From assembly GCF_000178995.1 (NCBI RefSeq), contig NZ_ADVZ01000002.1:186001-250000 (forward strand): DNA of 64,000 nt. Reading direction: 5' to 3'. This stretch comes from Afipia sp. 1NLS2. GTDB taxonomy: Bacteria; Pseudomonadota; Alphaproteobacteria; Rhizobiales; Xanthobacteraceae. The notes under the pieces are model-generated. The model made no database searches. It worked only from the letters and a program-made list of their open reading frames with translations, and had not been told where the DNA came from. Positions 27,321 to 33,935 of the stretch are shown one piece after another; position 1 is the first letter of the stretch, and the number at the start of each line of letters is the position of its first letter. The position numbers and the translations under genes were made by a program.

Positions 27321-27944
27321 ATGGTCATCAAGCGCGAACCGGTGCTTGAGCCGGTGCCGATCATGTCGTTGCGCCCGACCCAGATGACGGTCGGAATGCG
27401 GGAGGTGAAGGAAAAGCGGAAGCGCTGGCGCGAACATGACGACAAGAAGCGCGCGAAACTGCTCGGCAGGCACCAGATCCCTGTCGTGGTCGGGCCCGAC
27501 AGGATGAATTATGTAATCGATCACCATCACTTGGCGCGAGCACTTCATGAAGAAGGTGAGAAGGATGTGTTGGTCAGCGTGATCGCGGACCTGACCATGG
27601 TGGAGCCGAAGGCGTTCTGGGTCGTGCTCGACAATCACCGTTGGGTCTATCCCTACGACGAGAACGGAGAGCGGCGCCCTTACAAGGATTTGCCGAAGAA
27701 TATCGGCAAACTGGTGGACGACCCGTTCCGCAGTCTCGCCGGCGAGCTTCGGCGCGTGGGAGGTTTTGCCAAGGACACGACGCCGTTCAGCGAATTCTTG
27801 TGGGCGGATTTTCTGCGGCGGCGATTGCCGCGCAAGGTCGTCGGCAAGGATTTCGAGAAGGCGATCGAAAAGGCTCTCGCGCTCGCCAAGAGCAAGGACG
27901 CGATCTACCTGCCGGGCTGGTGCGGGCCGGCGGACGATAATTGA
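27321..27944 (+). CDS. ParB-like nuclease domain protein (ParBc_2 type)
   Basis: A 207-residue cytosolic protein. The N-terminal LRPTQMTVG and the segment HQIPVVVGPDRMNYVIDHHHLARAL match the short ParB-like (pfam ParBc_2) family, which holds a ParB/Srx-type fold but no helix-turn-helix. The WVVLDN...WVYPYD block and the C-terminal AIYLPGWCG are also family-like. The role of this family is not known, and it is not the chromosome-partitioning ParB. GGAGG at 27310-27314 serves the ATG at 27321. Confidence 0.8.
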   Translation: MVIKREPVLEPVPIMSLRPTQMTVGMREVKEKRKRWREHDDKKRAKLLGRHQIPVVVGPDRMNYVIDHHHLARALHEEGEKDVLVSVIADLTMVEPKAFWVVLDNHRWVYPYDENGERRPYKDLPKNIGKLVDDPFRSLAGELRRVGGFAKDTTPFSEFLWADFLRRRLPRKVVGKDFEKAIEKALALAKSKDAIYLPGWCGPADDN

Positions 27945-27978
27945 GCAGAGTGTTGCCGTGACGGCTAAGGTGATGCGC

Positions 27979-28437
27979 TTAAGTCGGCTTTTCGCCTGAA
28001 AGTAGCCGGTGCAGGGTCCGCTCCAGCGGGCCGCCCGCGATCAGGAGGATGAGCGCCACGGCGAGCGCGACGGCGACGAGCCGCCATTCGCCCGCGCCGC
28101 AGATCACGCCAACGCAGGCGGTGAACCAGACGCAGGCGGCACTCGTCAGGCCGTGGACCTTGTGCTGGCCGGCGACTTCGGCGTGAACGATGACACCCGC
28201 GCCGAGAAAGCCGATGCCGGTGAGGATGCCCTGGATGACGCGGCTTGTTGCATCGGAAATCCGGGCTTCGCCGGATGTCGGCATGGCGAAGATGACGGCC
28301 GCGGCACAGGCGAGGCCGACGAGGCCAAGCGTGCGCATGCCGATTGGCTTGCCGTGCAGGTCGCGATTGAGGCCGATCGCGGCGCTTGCGAGCGTCGCAA
28401 CCCCAAGCCGCAGCACAATGTCGTCCCAGGCGATCAT
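27979..28437 (-). CDS. MgtC/SapB family membrane protein
   Basis: A 152-residue protein with four or five hydrophobic helices. Family motifs include GLNRDLHGKPIGMRT, GVIVHA and the HGLTSAACVWFTACVG block. MgtC-type proteins are linked to growth at low Mg2+ and, in pathogens, to survival in phagocytes by acting on membrane ATP synthase. This shorter form lacks the C-terminal cytosolic domain. It starts six bases after the stop of the HerA-like gene, so they are co-transcribed. Confidence 0.88.
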   Translation of the reverse strand: MIAWDDIVLRLGVATLASAAIGLNRDLHGKPIGMRTLGLVGLACAAAVIFAMPTSGEARISDATSRVIQGILTGIGFLGAGVIVHAEVAGQHKVHGLTSAACVWFTACVGVICGAGEWRLVAVALAVALILLIAGGPLERTLHRLLSGEKPT

Positions 28438-28443
28438 GGCTTG

Positions 28444-30222
28444 CTACCGCAGCGGCTTTTTCAACAGCGAATAGCGGTCCGGTTCCAGACCGAGCGGCGA
28501 CGTCGGCTGCAGCATCGGCGAATCGACCAGTCGTTGCAGCGGACGATCACCCATGCGTTCGGCAAACCGGTCCGAGACGTGCGGATCGCTCGGCGCGTCA
28601 CGATGCGTGGTGGAGCCGCGCCAGCGGTCGACCACCGAGTTGACGAAATTGATGTCGTGCCCGTTGTCCGATATCGGCGTGGTCGCAATTGTCGCTTCGC
28701 TGCGTGGCAATTGGTGCGCGGGCACTTCCTTGAAGCGCAGCCGCGTCGGCAGCGCGACGCCTTCGCCGAACGCCAGCACTTCACGGGTGCCGAGCGACGG
28801 CACGAAGGACAGAAGGTTGGCGGCGGCATCCGAGACGGCGGAGCGCAGCAGCCCCTGGTCGCGTTCGTTGGCGAGCCGCATGGCGAACAGCGTGTTGCAC
28901 TGGGACAGGATGGTGGCGTCGAGTTCCGCCGGACGCTGGGTGATGAGGCCGAGATAGACGCCGTATTTGCGGCCTTCCTTGGCGATGCGTGACACCGCCT
29001 TGCGGGTCGGGCCGAAGCCGATGGTGCGGTCGGCGGACGCGTAGCGGTGCGCTTCCTCGCAGACGAACAGCAGCGGCGATGCACCGTCGCTCCACAGGCC
29101 GAAATCGAATGCCATGCGGCATAGCACCGAGACGACGGAATCCACCACGTCGGCGGGGAAGCCCGCGAGCTGCATCACCGTCATCGGCTTGCCGTTGGCG
29201 GGCAGGCGGAACAGGTGGCTGATGACTTCGGCCATGCTGTCGCCGCCGACATTGGCGTTCTCGAACATGAAGCTGTAGCGCGCATCGTTGCGCACGACTT
29301 CGATGCGCTGGATCAGCTTGTGATAGGTGATGCGCGAGGAGCGATTTTCCAGCCTGCCCATGCGTTCGTCGATCAGCGAGATCAGATCGACCAGGCGATA
29401 GGGCACCGGCGTATCGGGCGTGAAGCCGGAGGCGCGCGGCTCGGAGCGCTTCAATCCGTGCCGGTCAGAGTTGCCGTATTGCAGATAGGTCGCCTTGGCG
29501 ATCGGGATGACTTCGGAGAGGACTTCCATTTCATCGGGCACGCCGGGACGGCCGCCGAACAGAACGTCCACGAACTCCTCGAAATTGAACAGCCAGAACG
29601 GCAATTTGAGATTGCGCGGGTTCAGCACCTGCGCGCGCGAACCGAAGCAGCGGCCGTATTCGTTGTGCACGTCGAGCAGAAAGACGCGCAGGGTCGGCCG
29701 CGCCAGCAGAATCTCGTTGAGAAGCAGCGAGACGCTGGTCGATTTGCCGACGCCGGTGGAGCCGAGCACGGCGAAGTGCTTGCTCAGCATTTCCTCGATG
29801 TTGACGTAGGCCGAGATCGCCGAATCCTGCTGTAGCGCGCCGATGTTGACCTGATCGCGGCCCGTGGGCGTGTAGATGGTGCGCAGCTCGTTGGTGGTCA
29901 GGATGTCGACGGCATCGCCGATGGTCGGATAGGACGTGACGCCGCGCTGGAAGCGGCCTTCGTGCGAGATTTCACCCAGCAGGTCCACCGACGCGACGGC
30001 GATATGGTTGTCGCGCATGTCGATGTTCTCGCGCGACATCTCGGTGATCATCGCGACGATGGTCGCCCGGGCGCTGCGGATGCCGAAGAACTGGCCGACG
30101 GTGGCGTGCAGAGTGGTGGGCGTCACCTCGGGGCTGGCCATGACACCGATGCGGGCTTGTGAGCCCCGCACGGAGACGACACGGCCAAGGGCGGCGATCT
30201 GGGGAACGGGCGGATTCAGCAT
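28444..30222 (-). CDS. HerA-like ATPase (HAS-barrel plus DUF87)
   Basis: A 592-residue hexameric-type ATPase. An N-terminal beta-barrel (about 1-125) is followed by Walker A GSTGVGKS at 154-161. A Walker B-like strand LLFVCEEAHR lies near residue 390, with an ITQRPAELD sensor segment and a C-terminal arginine-rich tail. HerA translocates DNA and works with the nuclease NurA in archaeal end resection; bacterial versions also appear in defence systems. No NurA-like nuclease is adjacent here. An MgtC gene follows, so the context gives no clear pathway. Confidence 0.85.
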   Translation of the reverse strand: MLNPPVPQIAALGRVVSVRGSQARIGVMASPEVTPTTLHATVGQFFGIRSARATIVAMITEMSRENIDMRDNHIAVASVDLLGEISHEGRFQRGVTSYPTIGDAVDILTTNELRTIYTPTGRDQVNIGALQQDSAISAYVNIEEMLSKHFAVLGSTGVGKSTSVSLLLNEILLARPTLRVFLLDVHNEYGRCFGSRAQVLNPRNLKLPFWLFNFEEFVDVLFGGRPGVPDEMEVLSEVIPIAKATYLQYGNSDRHGLKRSEPRASGFTPDTPVPYRLVDLISLIDERMGRLENRSSRITYHKLIQRIEVVRNDARYSFMFENANVGGDSMAEVISHLFRLPANGKPMTVMQLAGFPADVVDSVVSVLCRMAFDFGLWSDGASPLLFVCEEAHRYASADRTIGFGPTRKAVSRIAKEGRKYGVYLGLITQRPAELDATILSQCNTLFAMRLANERDQGLLRSAVSDAAANLLSFVPSLGTREVLAFGEGVALPTRLRFKEVPAHQLPRSEATIATTPISDNGHDINFVNSVVDRWRGSTTHRDAPSDPHVSDRFAERMGDRPLQRLVDSPMLQPTSPLGLEPDRYSLLKKPLR

Positions 30223-30585
30223 GTGAGTTTGGCTTCGGAGACCTGTTTTCCGGCCAACTATGCGCCCGCCATGTTGCAGAAATTGTTAAGGGATAGTGCA
30301 GTTTGGCCGGGTTCGGGCAGGCCGAACTGCCGCCCTTTCGGGGGCTTGGCGTCTCCGGTGCCGATTTTGCGGCCTTTGTCGCCATTATCTAATGGCGGCA
30401 GGAGCCGGGCGGCTGCCACGGCTTAAATACATTGTTTACCGTCTCGAAGGAGGGCGGTGGTTCCATACCGTGGGGATGGCGGGCGGAAAGGGGTAGACCG
30501 CCGCCCGTTCGCACTTTATATCCACCCCGCGATCGCGATTTGCCGGCCGATTTGAGACGCCCTGCGTCCTGTGCCGGCAACGCAT
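30223..30585. other. gene-free stretch upstream of tRNA-Gln
   Basis: No convincing coding frame is seen. It holds a perfect palindrome CGCCATTA-TC-TAATGGCG at 30380-30397, several G-rich runs (around 30448-30496), and probably the promoter of the HerA-like gene on the minus strand and that of the tRNA on the plus strand. Confidence 0.4.
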
Positions 30586-30659
30586 TGGGGAATGGTGTAA
30601 CGGTAGCACAACAGACTCTGACTCTGTTTGTCTTGGTTCGAATCCAGGTTCCCCAGCCA
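30586..30659 (+). tRNA. tRNA-Gln (anticodon CTG)
   Basis: A 74-base tRNA including an encoded CCA. The acceptor stem pairs TGGGGAA with TTCCCCA, the discriminator is G, and the anticodon loop CTCTGAC lies between ACAGA and TCTGT. The T-loop contains GGTTCGAATCC. The CTG anticodon reads the main glutamine codon of a GC-rich genome. Confidence 0.95.
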
Positions 30660-30761
30660 TCACTGGCTTAAACTTCCACAATTCCTCGCTAATTCAGAAC
30701 AATTGCAGACTCTCACGCGATCCTTGTCGCGAAACGCGGATATTCGCAGCCGGATGCCGTG

Positions 30762-31766
30762 TCAGTATTTCGTGGTGATCGGCTTTTCGTGAGCCTTCGG
30801 TGAGAGCTGGAAGGTCAGCCACACATTCCAGCCTTCCGGCCGGTTTTCGGCGGCGAATTCCTTGTAAGCCTTCACATTGACGTAGCCCTGCATGTCATTG
30901 ATCGGGAACAGGTAGCCGATCTGCGGGCCGACACCTGCGACACGGGATTTGAAATCTCCCAGCACGGCTCCCGAACCGCTGTCGCCAGTCACCTGCTGGA
31001 AGTAATAGCCCACGAGGCCGATCATCCATTGCTTCGTGACGAAGTGCGACGCGCCCAAATCCAGATGGAGATCGACGCCGTTCTGATATTGCGTGTAGGT
31101 GTTCTTGAAATTGTAGGTGGCGCCGAGCACGGCAGAGAATTCGTTGCCGGTTTGCGGATTGAAGTAGGTGTAGCCGAAGCCGCTGTCGATCGCGCCGTGG
31201 CCGATGCCGAGATTGGCGAGGCGTCCCTTCTGATAGGCGCCGACCGGAACGTCGCCGGTGCCGTACCACAAGAAATTGTTGACGCCCTGATTCCACTTCA
31301 GCGTGAATTGCGGAATGACGTCGCCGACATCAACCAATGTATCGGTGCGATGGCCGGAGATGGTGTTGCCAAGAGGGCCGGTTAACGTTGCATCGATCGA
31401 GGCCTGATTTCTGCCGGCGACGCCGAGAAGGCTCACGGCGGCCTGCGCGCCGAGAAAAGGCGTTGCGAATGTGTAGGTCGGGCCGAAAATAGCGAGGTCG
31501 CCTTGTCCCTTGAGGCCGGCGACGACCGCGCCGCCGCGCGTGAAGGCCTTGCTTCCGCTCGCATCGACCGACGTGTGATAATAGAGCGTGACCCAGGACC
31601 AGCCGGGAGCGCCCGGCGCGGCAGCCAGACTGCCATTTATTCCCGGAAGCCAGAAGCTGATGCCGCCTTCATCGGCATGCGCTGAATTGTTCGATGCACC
31701 GGCAAAGGCAATGACGCCGACGATCAATCCGAATAAGCGCGGCGAGCTGACCAAGGATCGTTTCAT
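30762..31766 (-). CDS. outer-membrane channel protein, phenol-degradation MetA / SphA-like
   Basis: A 334-residue protein with a signal peptide (cleavage after AHA, about residue 31). A beta-barrel-style sequence rich in alternating aromatic residues follows, with Tyr/Phe-ended strands and a final barrel strand before the C-terminus. It fits the transporter family PF13557, whose members are near aromatic-degradation or efflux genes and are thought to pass hydrophobic compounds. The substrate is unknown. I chose ATG 31766 (after GGGGGC) over 31778. It is divergent from the HlyD-family gene, with a palindrome between them. Confidence 0.8.
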   Translation of the reverse strand: MKRSLVSSPRLFGLIVGVIAFAGASNNSAHADEGGISFWLPGINGSLAAAPGAPGWSWVTLYYHTSVDASGSKAFTRGGAVVAGLKGQGDLAIFGPTYTFATPFLGAQAAVSLLGVAGRNQASIDATLTGPLGNTISGHRTDTLVDVGDVIPQFTLKWNQGVNNFLWYGTGDVPVGAYQKGRLANLGIGHGAIDSGFGYTYFNPQTGNEFSAVLGATYNFKNTYTQYQNGVDLHLDLGASHFVTKQWMIGLVGYYFQQVTGDSGSGAVLGDFKSRVAGVGPQIGYLFPINDMQGYVNVKAYKEFAAENRPEGWNVWLTFQLSPKAHEKPITTKY

Positions 31767-31925
31767 CGCTGCCCCCATGGCGCCTGTCTTTTGAAAAACG
31801 CGCGCCGAATCTTCGTGGTGGTCTCAACGTCGCACAGTCCATCGCATCGAGACAGATTTATTTGTACCTTTCCCTCAAGGGAACCGTGCCCGCTTGTGCT
31901 TCATCTTAGCATGGATGCTGAATAG

Positions 31926-31939
31926 GCGATATATATCGC
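31926..31939. promoter_or_regulatory. perfect 14-base palindrome, candidate operator
   Basis: GCGATATATATCGC is a perfect palindrome in the gap between the divergent outer-membrane channel and HlyD-family genes, 13 bases before the GTG start of the latter. A related ATATC/GATAT repeat is at 33780-33793 upstream of the TonB receptor. No regulator gene is adjacent. Confidence 0.4.
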
Positions 31940-31952
31940 GGATATTGTCATC

Positions 31953-33242
31953 GTGAACGATCTCGTGGTCGGGATATCTGTACTTGCTGTGAGGCCTGCG
32001 CTTCCGCATGGCGTCGCCCGGGTTAACGTCTATCTGGTGCTGCTGTTCGTACTGGTGAAGCTGCACATCGTCCGTTTCAATCTGTTCTGGAAGGTGTCGC
32101 CGCTTCTGGTGCTATGCCTGCTGATGTTCGGATTGTTCATTCCGATGGGGTGGGGCGCGCCGTCGGGGCCGACGCTGGTTGTTAGGCAATCGATTGCGAT
32201 CGTGCCGGATGTTGCCGGCGAGGTGATCGATGTGCCGGTCGAGCCGAACACGCGCCTGAAGGCAGGAGATGTTCTGTTCAAGATCGATCCGGTTCCTTAC
32301 CAGGCTCAGGTAGGTGCGCTGGAAGCGCAATTGAAGCTTTCGGAGTTGCGCCTCGCGCAGATGACCCAATTGCTTGAACGCGACTCGGGCCGCGCGTTCG
32401 ACGTGCAGCAGCGGCAGTCGGAAGTCGACCAACTCAAGGCACAGCTTGAAGGTGCGAAATGGAATCTGGACAAGACTGTCGTGCGTGCGCCGAGCGATGG
32501 CTATGTCACCAACGTCGCGCTGCGCAAGGGCGCGCGGGTTTCCAATCTGCCGTTGTCGCCCGTCATGGCCTTTATCGACACCAGCGACACGCTGATTGGC
32601 ATCGAGATTGATCAGATCTACGCGCGCTATCTGAAGGCCGGACAGCCGGTCGAAGTCACTTTCAAGTTTCGGCCGGGACAAGTCTACACCGGCAAGGTTG
32701 AAACGGTGCTGCAGGCAATCTCGGCGGGACAGGTACAGGTCTCGGGCACTGCGGTGACGCCGAAAGGCATTCAGGCCGGGCCGCTTGTTGTTCGGATCAG
32801 ACTGAACGATGCAGCCGTCGCCGAGGATCTTCCCGCAGGGAGCGCAGGCGCCGCGGCGATTTTCACGGATCACATCAAGTCGGCGCATATCATTCGCAAG
32901 GTGCTGCTGCGCAGATCGCGATTACGAATTACATCAATCCGCTTTAGCCGGGAGGGGCTTGGCGGCAGTCTCCGATCTGGTTTCGACAGAGGCTTCGCTC
33001 TCCGGAGCGGCATGGCCGACTGCGCCGGCGTCAATTCCCTGCGATCATGTCGCGCGCCTCTTCGGCTAAGTATTTCAGCCTCTTGGTTCTTTCTTCTCTC
33101 TTGTCTGCAAACACGCAGATCCGCCTGCTGCCTGGCAGCCCCATGTTGGCCTGCGACCAAAGCGCCGATGGGGGGGCATTTGGCTGGAATTGGAGCAAAC
33201 GGAGGTATATCGGTGGGGCAGCAGGCAGAGTCCGGCATATGA
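31953..33242 (+). CDS. HlyD-family membrane fusion protein, frameshifted near its 3' end
   Basis: An inner-membrane adaptor with helices near residues 28-60, a biotinyl-lipoyl domain split around a coiled-coil hairpin (VPDVAGEV... and APSDGYV), and a beta-barrel domain. It should pair with an efflux or secretion partner. The conserved end of such proteins, HIIRKVLLRQIAITNYINPL, is only recovered by adding one base near 32911; the true stop would then be at 32945-32947. As sequenced, the frame runs on through about 100 unrelated residues to 33242. The start is uncertain: GTG 31953 or GTG 32037. Confidence 0.75.
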   Translation: MNDLVVGISVLAVRPALPHGVARVNVYLVLLFVLVKLHIVRFNLFWKVSPLLVLCLLMFGLFIPMGWGAPSGPTLVVRQSIAIVPDVAGEVIDVPVEPNTRLKAGDVLFKIDPVPYQAQVGALEAQLKLSELRLAQMTQLLERDSGRAFDVQQRQSEVDQLKAQLEGAKWNLDKTVVRAPSDGYVTNVALRKGARVSNLPLSPVMAFIDTSDTLIGIEIDQIYARYLKAGQPVEVTFKFRPGQVYTGKVETVLQAISAGQVQVSGTAVTPKGIQAGPLVVRIRLNDAAVAEDLPAGSAGAAAIFTDHIKSAHIIRKVLLRRSRLRITSIRFSREGLGGSLRSGFDRGFALRSGMADCAGVNSLRSCRAPLRLSISASWFFLLSCLQTRRSACCLAAPCWPATKAPMGGHLAGIGANGGISVGQQAESGI

Positions 33243-33337
33243 TACCGTCCCTGCCTGGATTACGCCGAGAGAAGTCGGTTTTGATCTCGCCGGTCGGTGG
33301 CAGACGAACTTCCCGCGACGATAAGTGGGAGAATGTC

Positions 33338-33532
33338 ATGTGGACATTGGACAAAAACGCGATCGGTAGAAAACCGAATGACGGTTCTGCCTCGCCAACC
33401 TTAATCCTCATAGCTCTGGGTCTGTTTTCTCTGCTCGTGCTTGGCGCGGCAGACGTGCATCGCGACTTGCTGATTGCTGCGATCTTTGCAGTCGGCGAAT
33501 ACGGCATCGAACCTCTCTTCGTCGGCCCATAG
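33338..33532 (+). CDS. small membrane protein
   Basis: A 64-residue frame beginning at ATG 33338 after GGGAGA. A polar N-terminus is followed by a hydrophobic helix (about 22-38, TLILIALGLFSLLVLGAA) and a second weaker one near 45-58. I recognise no family. It lies downstream of the HlyD-family gene and could be part of the same unit. The frame is open upstream, so the start depends on the ribosome-binding site. Confidence 0.4.
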   Translation: MWTLDKNAIGRKPNDGSASPTLILIALGLFSLLVLGAADVHRDLLIAAIFAVGEYGIEPLFVGP

Positions 33533-33632
33533 CTTTCTGCGATCGTTTAAGAGACCAGAAAGACAGACGGCGCCCGAAGCGGTCGCCGCCGCGAAAATTC
33601 TTGTCTCGTCGTTTGATGAAAATCGCTTTCGA

Positions 33633-33690
33633 GATTCTCCAATAATAATGAAGACGCGCGATCCTCACTGCGGTCGAGAATCGTCTTCAT
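33633..33690. repeat. two crossing inverted repeats
   Basis: GATTCTC at 33633-33639 pairs with GAGAATC at 33676-33682. ATGAAGACG at 33648-33656 pairs with CGTCTTCAT at 33682-33690. The arms cross, so the two stems exclude each other except as a pseudoknot-like fold. Both are perfect. Confidence 0.4.
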
Positions 33691-33739
33691 GCGTTTGGCA
33701 TTCGCTTCCCACGCACTCGCACGATGAGCCGCGAGAAAA

Positions 33740-33754
33740 TTAGAATCCTTCGAA
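33740..33754. promoter_or_regulatory. candidate iron-response (Irr-box-like) site
   Basis: TTAGAATCCTTCGAA differs at one position from an inverted repeat TTAGAA-N3-TTCTAA, the general form of the iron-control element bound by Irr in Rhizobiales. It lies about 180 bases upstream of the TonB-dependent receptor, where iron control is expected. The distance is longer than usual. Confidence 0.35.
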
Positions 33755-33935
33755 ATCCAAAACTAGAATCTCTCAAAATATATCGCGTGATATTGTCGCG
33801 AGGTATGGAAGCCACACGCGCGTCGGCAATGCCGCTTTTCGATGGCTTCTAATTTCCAAAAACGTGTCAACGCGATTCCGCGTGATAGGAGGACAAAGAA
33901 ATCCGCGAGGGGCGGAATAAATCGTGGGGCACGAA

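Larger units (their letters stand above)
33533..33935. other. AT-richer gene-free stretch upstream of the TonB receptor
   Basis: I see no credible gene here. It holds a pair of crossing inverted repeats (33633-33690), an Irr-box-like site (33740-33754), an ATATC/GATAT repeat (33780-33793) and presumably the promoter of the receptor. The composition is clearly less GC-rich than the neighbouring genes. Confidence 0.5.

Noticed and set aside
27321-27944. A chromosome-partitioning ParB gene marking the replication origin
   Set aside because: The protein lacks the helix-turn-helix and C-terminal dimer domain, and there is no parA or parS-like repeat nearby.
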